Origin: Butyrivibrio sp. M55
GTDB taxonomy: Bacteria; Bacillota; Clostridia; Lachnospirales; Lachnospiraceae
Length of the DNA: 64,000 nucleotides
Direction: 5' to 3'
NCBI RefSeq assembly: GCF_900116865.1
Contig: NZ_FPCD01000008.1
Location: 62,001 to 126,000, forward strand
Shown here: one piece after another, positions 43,873-51,881 of the stretch
How positions within the stretch are numbered: position 1 is the first letter of the stretch
Layout: each line of letters begins with the position of its first letter
Program-made: the position numbers and the translations under genes
Notes under the pieces: generated by a model
What the model was told of the DNA's origin: nothing
Seen by the model: only the letters and a program-made list of their open reading frames with translations
Database searches by the model: none

Positions 43873-44856
43873 ATGGGAAGAATTTACGAATCTATAACAG
43901 AACTAATCGGGCATACACCACTACTTAGATTAAACGGATATATAAAAAAGAATGGTTTGGATGCGGATATTTTGGGGAAAATAGAGTTTTTTAACCCTAA
44001 TCAGAGTATAAAAGACAGGATTGCCCTCAGCATGATAGAGGAAGCTGAGAAAAACGGCAGTTTGAAAAAAGGCGGAACAATATTGGAAGCAACCAGCGGG
44101 AATACCGGTATAGGTCTTTCGGCAATTGCGGCAGTGAAAGGGTATAAAACGCATATCTACGTGCAAGATACAGTGAGTGAAGAACGGTTTAAGGTAATGA
44201 GGGCGTTCGGGACCGAGGTGTCTAACATGAGTGACGTTTCGGAAGTTGATAAGGCTCTTAAAGAAAATAATAATGATTATGTTGCCGGATATGCAGCTTT
44301 TTATGAGAAATTTTTGGGAAAAGATGATAGTGTTTTTCTTGTAAATCAAGATGCAAATCCGGCTAATCCTGAGATACACTATAAGACAACAGGGCCGGAG
44401 ATATGGGAAGACAGTGAAGGAACAGTTGATATTGTGGTTGCTGCTGTCGGAACAGGGGGAACAGTTACCGGAGTTGGTAAATATCTTAAAGAAAAGCGAC
44501 CTGATATAAAAGTAATAGCTGTTCAACCCGGAGAAAATTCTATTCCTTCGAAAGATAATCCCAATCCGGAAGAAATTGCGGGAGTACATCCTTTTGTAGG
44601 AATTCCTGCTGAATTTGTACCGTCAAATCTTGATGATAGATATTATGATGAGTGTTTTCCTGTTGAAACAAGCCAGGCCTATGAAGCTGCGAGAGAAGTA
44701 GCAAGGACTGACGGTATATTGATTGGAGCTTCGAGCGGAGCAATTCTGTATGCGGCTACTCAGGTTGCGAAAAGAGAAGAGAATAAAGATAAGACAATAG
44801 TTGCTATTTTTCCTGACACGGGATTGCGATATCTGTCAACTAATCTTTTTGGGTAA
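43873..44856 (+). CDS. cysK: Cysteine synthase A
   Basis: 327 residues. Pyridoxal-phosphate lysine in NPNQSIKDRIAL, substrate loop ATSGNTGIGLS, phosphate loop VGTGGTVTGVGKYL, and the C-terminal GASSGAIL. It converts O-acetylserine and sulfide to cysteine. ATG 43873 follows TGGAGGA and starts MGRIYESITELIGHTPLL, as in the family; upstream in-frame starts run through the hairpin leader. No cysE gene is adjacent. Confidence 0.94.
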   Translation: MGRIYESITELIGHTPLLRLNGYIKKNGLDADILGKIEFFNPNQSIKDRIALSMIEEAEKNGSLKKGGTILEATSGNTGIGLSAIAAVKGYKTHIYVQDTVSEERFKVMRAFGTEVSNMSDVSEVDKALKENNNDYVAGYAAFYEKFLGKDDSVFLVNQDANPANPEIHYKTTGPEIWEDSEGTVDIVVAAVGTGGTVTGVGKYLKEKRPDIKVIAVQPGENSIPSKDNPNPEEIAGVHPFVGIPAEFVPSNLDDRYYDECFPVETSQAYEAAREVARTDGILIGASSGAILYAATQVAKREENKDKTIVAIFPDTGLRYLSTNLFG

Positions 44857-44890
44857 AAAATGGACCACAAACCTCATCCCCAAGAGACCA
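44857..44890 (-). repeat. Dispersed palindromic repeat, copy 6
   Basis: Minus strand: TGGTCTCTTGGGGATGAGG then TTTGTGGTCCATTTT. Inserted between cysK and the next acetyltransferase. Confidence 0.7.
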
Positions 44891-44925
44891 TATGGTTCAA
44901 AAAATGCTAAGGAGAAAAACATAAC

Positions 44926-45408
44926 ATGTACATAAGAACAGCAACAATAGAAGATCTTGACGCAATCGCTCAGATGGAAGCGGAGTGTTTTCCGCCGACG
45001 GAAGCTGCGACTGCAGCAGAGTTTAAAGAAAGGCTTGAACATTACGCGGATCATTTCTGGCTTATGTTTGACGGAGATTTGCTTATAGCTTTTGTAGACG
45101 GATTTGTGACGAATCAAAAAGATCTTACGGATGATATGTATGAAAAAGCTGAATTACACGATGAAAACGGCGATTGGCAGATGATCTTCGGAGTTAATAC
45201 CATTCCTGAGTATAGGAGAAACGGCTACGCCGGAGAGCTTATAAAAAGAGCTGTTGATGATGCCAAAAGACAGGGCAGAAAAGGCCTTGTTCTTACTTGC
45301 AAGGATAAACTTGTGCACTACTATGCGAAATTTGGTTTTAAAGATGAGGGCGTAAGTGAGTCAATTCACGGCGGTGTGACGTGGAATCAGATGAGGCTGA
45401 CGTTCTGA
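44926..45408 (+). CDS. GNAT family N-acetyltransferase
   Basis: 160 residues. Core motif IPEYRRNGYAGELIKRAVDD-like (TIPEYRRNGYAGELIKRAV) and VHYYAKFGFKDEG near the end. The pattern resembles AANAT-type acetyltransferases. Substrate unknown. ATG follows AAGGAG. Confidence 0.88.
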   Translation: MYIRTATIEDLDAIAQMEAECFPPTEAATAAEFKERLEHYADHFWLMFDGDLLIAFVDGFVTNQKDLTDDMYEKAELHDENGDWQMIFGVNTIPEYRRNGYAGELIKRAVDDAKRQGRKGLVLTCKDKLVHYYAKFGFKDEGVSESIHGGVTWNQMRLTF

Positions 45409-45491
45409 TATGGATGCGATACTTTTTTCTATGCTACAATAATATAAGAGATTGTTGTATGTAAAAAAGTATATTGAGATGAGGTATCTGT

Positions 45492-46466
45492 ATGGCAAAT
45501 ATCAAATGGGGTGTACTTGGAACTGCAAATATAGCGAGGGGATGCACGATTCCCGGAATGCAGCTTGCGGACAGCTGTGAGCTTTATGCCATAGCGGGAA
45601 GAGATAAAGAAAAGGCTGATTCTTTTTTGGAAAAATTTGGTTTTCAGAAGGCCTATGGAAGCTATGAGGAACTGCTTGCCGATAAAGTTGTGCAGGCGGT
45701 ATACATTCCTTTGCCCAACAATCTTCACTACGAATGGGTTATCAAAGCGCTGAAGGCGGGGAAGCATGTTCTTTGCGAGAAGCCGCTTGCTCTCAATGAA
45801 GAGCAGGAAAAAGAGATGTTTGAAACTGCCAATGAGAACGGCGTGTATCTTATGGAAGCTTATGCGTATCTTCACAGCCCGTATATTCAGAGTCTAAAAA
45901 AAGATGTCTTCAGCGGAGTCATCGGCGATGTTGATTATATCGAGACAGCATTTTTGACGCAGGGGTATGAAGACGACATAAGAATCTATAAAGAAATGGG
46001 CGGCGGAGCGATGTACGACCTTGGATGTTACTGTACGACCATGATTCTTTCGCTTATAGATTCAAGCCCCGATTATGTCAAGGCGATTGCGGAATATAAC
46101 GAGCATGGCGCGGACATCTCTACATCGGCGATAGTTCGATTTGCCAACGGAGCAAGAGCTTCTTTTAACGTAGGAATGATCTTGGGAAAAGAAAAGCCTG
46201 CAAGACTCGACAGATTGTATATTCACGGAAGCAACGGTCATATAATCTCTGATGTTGAATACAACCAGCAGGGCGATGTGAGCTACAAGATATTTACGCA
46301 GGGAAAAGAGATTGAGCGGAAAGTCAGCATTCCGCAGAACTATTTCCTGGAAATCCAGCAGATGAGCAAATGCGTTGCCGGAGAGGCGGTACCTTTTATA
46401 ACGCAGGAGTTCTCGATGTCTAACGCAAAGCTGATGGATATGGTGCTTAAAGAGATTGGATATTGA
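45492..46466 (+). CDS. Gfo/Idh/MocA family oxidoreductase
   Basis: 324 residues. N-terminal NAD(P) fold (WGVLGTANIARGCTIPGM), the EKP loop HVLCEKPLALN, and a C-terminal mixed domain with GGGAMYDLGCYCTTM. Acts as a dehydrogenase on a sugar or inositol derivative. It stands alone; a perfect 14-bp stem terminator follows. ATG follows GAGATGAGG. Confidence 0.9.
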   Translation: MANIKWGVLGTANIARGCTIPGMQLADSCELYAIAGRDKEKADSFLEKFGFQKAYGSYEELLADKVVQAVYIPLPNNLHYEWVIKALKAGKHVLCEKPLALNEEQEKEMFETANENGVYLMEAYAYLHSPYIQSLKKDVFSGVIGDVDYIETAFLTQGYEDDIRIYKEMGGGAMYDLGCYCTTMILSLIDSSPDYVKAIAEYNEHGADISTSAIVRFANGARASFNVGMILGKEKPARLDRLYIHGSNGHIISDVEYNQQGDVSYKIFTQGKEIERKVSIPQNYFLEIQQMSKCVAGEAVPFITQEFSMSNAKLMDMVLKEIGY

Positions 46467-46475
46467 AGATAAAAT

Positions 46476-46525
46476 AAAATGCTTTACAATCCGTTTTGTA
46501 TTAGAAGGGTTGTAAAGCATTTTTG
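46476..46525 (+). terminator. Rho-independent terminator
   Basis: AAAATGCTTTACAA and TTGTAAAGCATTTT are perfectly complementary (14 bp) around a 20-base loop. Confidence 0.75.
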
Positions 46526-46544
46526 CACTTTATAGAAAAATAAA

Positions 46545-46624
46545 GTGTAAAAATTGCACCTGAAATGACGAAGAAGTGCAATATTTGCACTTTGCTTGAC
46601 ATTGAGGTGCAAATATTGCACTAT
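46545..46624 (+). promoter_or_regulatory. Promoter with three GTGCAA-type operators
   Basis: Palindromes GTGTAAAAATTGCAC (46545-46559), GTGCAATATTTGCAC (46576-46590) and GTGCAAATATTGCAC (46607-46621). TTGACA (46596-46601) lies between the last two and a weak -10 (CACTAT, 46619-46624) follows 17 bp later, so the last operator fills the spacer. It fits autoregulation by the HTH-MNT antitoxin. Confidence 0.7.
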
Positions 46625-46645
46625 ATAAATATAGGAGGTGCAATA

Positions 46646-47119
46646 ATGAGTTCAATAAAAGAATTAAGAATAGAAAAAAATCTTACTCAACAACAGGTAG
46701 CTAATCTTGTTGGAATCTCCCTTAGATCATATAAGTCGTATGAGAATGATAAATTAAAAGAAGACTCTATAAAATATAATTATATATACGATAGACTTCA
46801 AGAGATAAACCCGATAGATGAAGAACATGGAGTATTGGAAATTGATTATATAAAAACAAAATGTATGGAAGTTTTTAAAGATTATCCTGTGCATTACTGT
46901 ATTTTGTTTGGTTCTTATGCAAAGGGAAAAGCGACGGAAACGAGTGATCTGGATTTGCTTATATCTTCGGATGTAAAAGGAATTAAGTATTACGGAATGG
47001 TAGAAAAGCTTAGGAATACTCTTCATAAGAAAATAGATGCGCTTAATCTTGAACAACTTAAGGATAATTTGGAATTGACTAATGAAATATTAAAGGACGG
47101 GATAAGGATTTATGGATAA
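46646..47119 (+). CDS. MNT antitoxin with N-terminal Xre helix-turn-helix
   Basis: 157 residues. Residues 1-50 are an Xre-type DNA-binding domain (LRIEKNLTQQQVANLVGISL); residues 65-157 are a minimal nucleotidyltransferase with the GSYAKGKATETSDLDLLI active site (G-S...D-x-D intact). MNT proteins neutralise HEPN toxins by adding nucleotides to them. ATG 46646 follows AGGAGG, past the operators; an in-frame start at 46565 would read through them. It overlaps the HEPN gene by 8 bp. Confidence 0.88.
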   Translation: MSSIKELRIEKNLTQQQVANLVGISLRSYKSYENDKLKEDSIKYNYIYDRLQEINPIDEEHGVLEIDYIKTKCMEVFKDYPVHYCILFGSYAKGKATETSDLDLLISSDVKGIKYYGMVEKLRNTLHKKIDALNLEQLKDNLELTNEILKDGIRIYG

Positions 47120-47441
47120 TATTAAAAATGATAATTACTACTTAGAGAAGATAAAGAAGGATATAGCATTCATTGTGATTCATATGAAAGATGTAGATTT
47201 GAAGGCTTTGAATGAGAATGAGGTACTTCTCGATTCTATGATGTTTAGGATGATACAAATATCTGAAAATTCGAAAAAGCTTTCAGTTGAGTATAAAAAA
47301 GGAAAGCCGGATCTTCCCTGGGATGAGATGTCAGGATTAAGGAATAGAATAGTACATGATTATGGAAATGTAGATCTTAATATTGTTTATGAAACACTAA
47401 AGTATGATATTCCGGAATTGATGGAACAGTTAAGAGAGTGA
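47112..47441 (+). CDS. HEPN-domain RNase toxin
   Basis: 109 residues, helical. The catalytic R-x4-6-H motif is present as RNRIVHDYG (residues 89-97). HEPN proteins of this type are RNases. Its start lies inside the antitoxin gene (8-bp overlap), so the two are translated together, a standard toxin-antitoxin arrangement. Confidence 0.88.
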   Translation: MDNIKNDNYYLEKIKKDIAFIVIHMKDVDLKALNENEVLLDSMMFRMIQISENSKKLSVEYKKGKPDLPWDEMSGLRNRIVHDYGNVDLNIVYETLKYDIPELMEQLRE

Positions 47442-47558
47442 ACATTACTTTATTTACGGGAACGCATGGTGGTTTGCAAAAATATCGTTGCATTTAAAGA
47501 GGGATTTTGCTACACTTTGTATTGAAATAAAAATCTTAAAGAAAGCGAGGTACATTTG

Positions 47559-47624
47559 ATGCGTGTTATGAAAACAGAGATTGTAATTAAATACAGTATG
47601 ATGACCTCGGTATGTGCTTTTTGA
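47559..47624 (+). CDS. Possible leader peptide (21 aa)
   Basis: ATG follows GCGAGGT. The product (MRVMKTEIVIKYSMMTSVCA plus F) is short and followed 30 bp later by a terminator. It may only be a chance ORF; there is no run of one regulatory codon. Confidence 0.3.
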   Translation: MRVMKTEIVIKYSMMTSVCAF

Positions 47625-47655
47625 TTTTTATTGAATCTTTTATATTTGAGTTTAC

Positions 47656-47690
47656 GACCGTGGCTTGTTTTAGTCGCGGTCTTTTTTATT
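47656..47690 (+). terminator. Terminator in the leader
   Basis: GACCGTGG pairs with TCGCGGTC (GU pair included), followed by six T. Confidence 0.6.
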
Positions 47691-47720
47691 TGATAGGAAA
47701 TTCATAGGATATTGCTAAAT
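47689..47720 (+). repeat. GATAGGAAAT-type hairpin, copy 2 (decayed)
   Basis: TTTGATAGGAAATTCATAGG follows the T-run of the terminator. The left half matches the hairpins at 36008 and 56899; the right half is lost. Confidence 0.35.
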
Positions 47721-47818
47721 ACTATCTTTGCCTGATTCAAGGCGCATATTCAATTTGCACAAGGTCTTCATATCTGTAACGAACGCAGTCTCTGGGAACG
47801 GAGGTGTGAAAGTTAGGA

Positions 47819-47854
47819 GCTTGCCGTTTTAGGACGGAGGTGCAGGCTTTTTTA
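47819..47854 (+). terminator. Weak hairpin with T-run
   Basis: CCG/CGG core in GCCGTTTTAGGACGG inside a looser outer stem, followed by seven T. Possible second attenuator, about 40 bp before the start codon. Confidence 0.3.
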
Positions 47855-47891
47855 AAAAAGATAAGTCAGAAGAATTAAGGAGACCAAAACA

Positions 47892-49481
47892 TTGAATAAT
47901 ATAATTATCAGAAAAGAAACTAAAGAAGATTACTACAATACAGAGCATATGGTCATGCGGGCGTTTTGGAATATCAATGGCCCCGGATGCAATGAACATT
48001 TAATGGTTCATAAGCTCAGAGAATCAAAGGATTATCTTCCTGAGTTGAGTCGTGTGGCAGAACTTGACGGACAGATTGTCGGAGCGATTTTTTATACAAG
48101 GGCAAAGGTTGTGGCGGATGAGATGGAACATGAGGTTCTGACTTTCGGGCCGCTTGCGGTTGAACCGACTCTTTTCAGTACGGGGATAGGAAAAAAACTC
48201 CTTGAAGAGACCACGGCGCTGGCAAAAGAAGCAGGATATAAGGGGATAGTTCTTTGCGGAGAACCGGAATATTATCCTAAGCATGGTTTTGCCACATGTG
48301 ATCACTTTGGAATAGTTCATCCAAAGTATGGGAATTTTGATGCATTCATGGCACTTCCTTTAAACGAAGGATTTGATAAGATTCGCGGCAAATTTTATGA
48401 AGCTTCGGTATATGAAGAGTGTGGCAATCCTGCGGAGATTGCGACATACAATGAGAAGTTTCCATATTACAAGCCGCTTAAGCTTTCATGTCAGTGGCTT
48501 CACAAGGAGAGACTTGGACGAATATCGGAAGTGGAAAGGAATATTTATACGATACGTTTCTTTGAAAAAGATATTCAGGGAAGGATAAAAGGAAGTTTTT
48601 ACGGGGAGAATCCTGAAAAGCTCCCTGTAGTCGGAGATTATGTCACATTTAATTACAACCCGATAGGTGATTCCGTGATCACATCTGTCTGTGAGAGGAC
48701 GAGTTTTTTGCAAAGACCCGATCAGGCAAAGACAGGTGTTATGCAGTATATGGTTGCAAATGCAGATTATTCGTTTATTGTTACATCGTTAAATGACGAT
48801 TATAGCTACAACAGAATAGCGAGATATGTCAGCGTTGTGCTGCAGGGTGACTCGGTGCCTGTTGTAGTGCTTACCAAGTCAGATCTGTGCGGTAATGTAG
48901 GAAGGTATGTGCGAGAGGTGGAATCCATATCCGACAAAGTCAGAGTACATGCTATTTCTGCGTTGTATGATATAGGACTGGATGAGCTTAATGAATATCT
49001 CATTCCCGGAAAGACAATATGTCTTCTGGGTTCCTCAGGAGCGGGAAAATCAACGCTTCTAAATGCTTTAGTTGGTGATGACGTGATGAAGACCGGAAAA
49101 ATCAGAGAGTCCGATTCAAAGGGAAGACATACAACGACGCACAGACAGCTTATTCAGCTTGCGAGCGGAGTTTCGATAATCGACACTCCGGGTATGCGAG
49201 AGATTGGAATGGCTAAGACGGAGGAAGGTATTGATAATACTTTTTCAGATATTCTTGAGCTTGCATGCATGTGTAAGTTCAGCGATTGCAAACATGAATC
49301 TGAGCCCGGATGTGCGGTAAGGGCAGCGATTGAAAGAGGAGAGTTGTCTGAAGAAAGATTGGAACTATATAGGAATCTGGGACGAGAAAATGTGCGTAAT
49401 TACGCTAAGAAAAAAGAAATATCAAAGTGGGCAAAGAAGATGAAGAACTTCAAAGATAAGAATAATTGGGGCTCATTCTAA
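47892..49481 (+). CDS. rsgA: GNAT acetyltransferase fused to RsgA GTPase
   Basis: 529 residues. Residues 1-185 are a GNAT domain (FGPLAVEPTLFSTGIGKKLL; YPKHGFATC). Residues about 205-529 are RsgA/YjeQ, the circularly permuted GTPase that checks 30S subunit maturation: OB-type segment (VVGDYVTF), TKSDL, then G1 LLGSSGAGKSTLLN, G2 TTTH, G3 DTPGMRE, and zinc ligands CKFSDCKHESEPGC. RsgA alone is normally about 300 residues. Start is TTG 47892 with AAGGAG upstream; no ATG fits. Whether it still acts on ribosomes is not shown. Confidence 0.9.
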   Translation: MNNIIIRKETKEDYYNTEHMVMRAFWNINGPGCNEHLMVHKLRESKDYLPELSRVAELDGQIVGAIFYTRAKVVADEMEHEVLTFGPLAVEPTLFSTGIGKKLLEETTALAKEAGYKGIVLCGEPEYYPKHGFATCDHFGIVHPKYGNFDAFMALPLNEGFDKIRGKFYEASVYEECGNPAEIATYNEKFPYYKPLKLSCQWLHKERLGRISEVERNIYTIRFFEKDIQGRIKGSFYGENPEKLPVVGDYVTFNYNPIGDSVITSVCERTSFLQRPDQAKTGVMQYMVANADYSFIVTSLNDDYSYNRIARYVSVVLQGDSVPVVVLTKSDLCGNVGRYVREVESISDKVRVHAISALYDIGLDELNEYLIPGKTICLLGSSGAGKSTLLNALVGDDVMKTGKIRESDSKGRHTTTHRQLIQLASGVSIIDTPGMREIGMAKTEEGIDNTFSDILELACMCKFSDCKHESEPGCAVRAAIERGELSEERLELYRNLGRENVRNYAKKKEISKWAKKMKNFKDKNNWGSF

Positions 49482-49486
49482 TTAAC

Positions 49487-49521
49487 AAAAAGCTGGCAGG
49501 AATTAAAACCTGTCAGCTTTT
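49487..49521. terminator. Bidirectional terminator
   Basis: AAAAGCTGGCAGG pairs with CCTGTCAGCTTTT with one wobble; it serves the convergent genes ending at 49481 and 49541. Confidence 0.8.
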
Positions 49522-49540
49522 AAAATGCATTGTTATTTTG

Positions 49541-50614
49541 TCAGTCATCATAACGGAATTCCTGAACTCCGCCGCCGTCGTATCCGCCGTAAGTTAAAAT
49601 GTTGCGGTTACAATCAAGCTTAAGGAAGTATCCGCCTGTAAGGGTAGAGTACTTATCGTCTGTTGCCTGAACATTGAGAGAATTACTACCGCAAAGATAA
49701 TAATCTGAAAAACCGTCTCTCTCCGCACGGGTATTGTCTGTCATTAAGAAATAGTCCAAAGGTGTGTTATCATCAAATAAATCCGGGCTACTGAGTCCCT
49801 GTGTAGGATCGACATGATAATCTTTTCCACCGATGGAAACAAAACTCCACTGATGGTCACCGTTAATATTATAACCGCTGATGACGTCTGCCTCGACGCC
49901 ACACTGTAAAAGAAGATAGGAGTAAAGGTCGCTTAACTCCTGGCTTATGCCTTTGTTATCCATTAAAGCTCTGTAAGCTCCAACGTTTTCGCCCTTTCCG
50001 GCTAAGTAATCCTCATACATCTCGTAGTCATAAACGAAATTCTGTGAGATGTATACGTATAAGTTCAAAGCTTTTTCAAATTCAGAATAGCTTGGATCAA
50101 CGTTTGCATTTAACGTATCAATAACTTTATCTTCAAATGCTTTCTCTCGGGAATGGAATTCATCCTTTGTGATATTGTATTTGATCTTTCCTACGCCGTC
50201 TTCGAATCCGGTTGTCTGATCGGCTGAAATACATGATACCGCAGCCGGGAAGAAGTGGCTTAAAAGATCTCCTTCAATACATTCTATATATGTAGCTTCA
50301 TCGGGGCATTCGAAGGTATCTTCCCCAGCTTTCAATGCTTTACATAAATTGAAAAATGAAGCTTTTGTCTTTTCGCCATAAATTGTAGCGGCTTTTTTTG
50401 AGAAAACATTTTCGTTAAATTTAAATGTGTTTGTAGCTATTGTGTTATTCTGTGTAGTTGTATCGTCTGCTGGCTCTGCACTAAGCGGCATATCTTCGAC
50501 TGATATGGAAGTGACATTCGTAGCATTACTTGCATTTGTACCGCATGCGGTGAGTGCAAGTGTAGCAATCAGCACAATAGATAAATAGCTTTTTCTCATT
50601 TTCATTTTCCTCAT
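49541..50614 (-). CDS. Transglutaminase-like lipoprotein, catalytic Cys replaced
   Basis: 357 residues. Lipobox LALTAC (Cys24), then a Thr/Asn-rich linker and a transglutaminase-like domain (about 150-275): FVYDYEMYEDYL, MDNKGISQELSDLYSYLLLQ, GDHQWSFVSI and YHVDPTQG. In the family the first site is GxCQ; here it reads GISQ, so the nucleophile would be Ser224, while His254 and Asp269 remain. It is probably not a protease or cross-linker and may instead bind. Anchored on the cell surface. ATG has GAGG upstream on the minus strand. Confidence 0.8.
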   Translation of the reverse strand: MRKMKMRKSYLSIVLIATLALTACGTNASNATNVTSISVEDMPLSAEPADDTTTQNNTIATNTFKFNENVFSKKAATIYGEKTKASFFNLCKALKAGEDTFECPDEATYIECIEGDLLSHFFPAAVSCISADQTTGFEDGVGKIKYNITKDEFHSREKAFEDKVIDTLNANVDPSYSEFEKALNLYVYISQNFVYDYEMYEDYLAGKGENVGAYRALMDNKGISQELSDLYSYLLLQCGVEADVISGYNINGDHQWSFVSIGGKDYHVDPTQGLSSPDLFDDNTPLDYFLMTDNTRAERDGFSDYYLCGSNSLNVQATDDKYSTLTGGYFLKLDCNRNILTYGGYDGGGVQEFRYDD

Positions 50615-51114
50615 ACAAATTGATATAAAGATACCATGTTTTGGGGAAATAGTATAGGTGGAAATTGCCGATTTTATCGTTAATTATGACTCGAATTATG
50701 AAAATATGTTACAGCAATTTTTGCAATGTGTGCAATGCTGTATTGCATATTGCACAAAAAACAACACAAAAACATGTGAAAAATAGTTAGAAGGATGCGC
50801 CGACATCATATAACTTTGTAGAATGTGTACAATTTAGCCAAAGCAATTTTGGGTAATAATCCATGTGAAAAATAATAATATTTCAGTGGAAATATTATTT
50901 CGTGAAGGTGAAAATATTTCCGAAGATAGATGTCTTTTCACTATAATAGTTTGAAAAAGGGGCGGAAAAACCTTTGTTGTATACGAAATTACGATAGGTA
51001 TGGTTTAAACGGTTTATTGATAAGTTTCCGTGGCGCATTTCCGGAACTCTACGATACGTAGGTGGTGTGAGATTTATGTGCAGATTTACAATCGGTACAT
51101 GGAGGTAAAAGAAA
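50615..51114. other. 500-bp intergenic region upstream of 51115 gene
   Basis: Contains a GTGCAAT...ATTGCAC palindrome (50730-50755), an 11-bp hairpin AATAATATTTC/GAAATATTATT (50873-50900), and a promoter-like TTCCGA-18-TATAAT near 50918-50947. About 165 bp of leader then precede the start codon, with a hairpin near 51020-51045. No gene is seen; minus-strand promoter of the lipoprotein gene should also be here. Confidence 0.5.
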
Positions 51115-51789
51115 ATGAATCAATATGTTACAGGTGCGGTCATTAAGGAACTGCGTGAAAAAAATAATATGACACAGCTTCAGCTTTCTGATAAGCTGGG
51201 AGTTAGCGACAAAACAATCTCTAAGTGGGAGACGGGCAAGGGATATCCCGATATCACGCTACTGGAGCCGATTGCGGATGCATTTGGCGTGTCGATTACG
51301 GAGCTGATTTCCGGAAACACCATTCATAATGAAAATGTCTCTGCAAATATGATGAGGTCAAAGTTCTATGTGTGCCCGGTTTGCGGAAACGTGATCCACA
51401 GTATGGGTGAGTCGGTTATACAGTGCCACGGGATTCAGCTTTCTCCGCTCGAAGCGGAGGCGACCGATGAGCAGCATATGGTATTTATCGAGCGAGTCGA
51501 GGATGAGTACTATGTGCGTTTTGACCATGAAATGACAAAGGAGCATTATATTTCTTTTGCGGCAGCGGTATCGTCAGATGATATGCAACTATTAAAGCTC
51601 TACCCGGAAGGCAGGGCTGAAGCGAGGTTCAAGATTCGCGGCGTTAAGAAGCTCTTTTTCTACTGTAACCGCGACGGGCTGTATTTCATTGATATTGTAA
51701 AAGGCATTGATGATAAGGAAAGCAGCTACGACGACGTTGAGGAGCGAAGAGCGCTTGAGAAGGCCGCAGATATGCTATTTGGAAAGTGA
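51115..51789 (+). CDS. Xre regulator fused to desulfoferrodoxin-like domain
   Basis: 224 residues. Residues 8-64 are an Xre helix-turn-helix (MTQLQLSDKLGVSDKTISKW). Residues 84-195 resemble desulfoferrodoxin/superoxide reductase: a CPVCGN site (Cys87, Cys90), His121, DHEMTKEHYI (His138, His144) and FYCNRDGLY (Cys184). In the enzyme the last motif is CNxHGLW; here Asp187 replaces the histidine ligand. It may sense iron or oxygen rather than reduce superoxide. The start follows GGAGG at 51101. Confidence 0.8.
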   Translation: MNQYVTGAVIKELREKNNMTQLQLSDKLGVSDKTISKWETGKGYPDITLLEPIADAFGVSITELISGNTIHNENVSANMMRSKFYVCPVCGNVIHSMGESVIQCHGIQLSPLEAEATDEQHMVFIERVEDEYYVRFDHEMTKEHYISFAAAVSSDDMQLLKLYPEGRAEARFKIRGVKKLFFYCNRDGLYFIDIVKGIDDKESSYDDVEERRALEKAADMLFGK

Positions 51790-51790
51790 G

Positions 51791-51857
51791 CCGGGGGGGA
51801 CGGGGGCAGTGGTCCATTTTTGAAATGATGAACTACAAACCCCGTCCCTTAGGACCA
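51791..51857. repeat. Dispersed palindromic repeat, copy 7 (inverted pair)
   Basis: A forward copy (GGGGGACGGGGGCAGTGGTC CA) is followed after a short gap by an inverted one (CCCCGTCCCTTAGGACCA), so the pair forms one large palindrome between two genes. Confidence 0.7.
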
Positions 51858-51881
51858 AAATAGAAGGAAAGGACTGACAAG

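Larger units (their letters stand above)
47442..47891. other. Long leader ahead of the GNAT-RsgA gene
   Basis: 450 bp holding a 21-codon ORF (47559), a terminator (47656-47690), a GATAGGAAAT-type hairpin copy (47689) and a weak hairpin at 47819-47854. Together they look like an attenuation leader. No larger gene fits. Confidence 0.55.
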
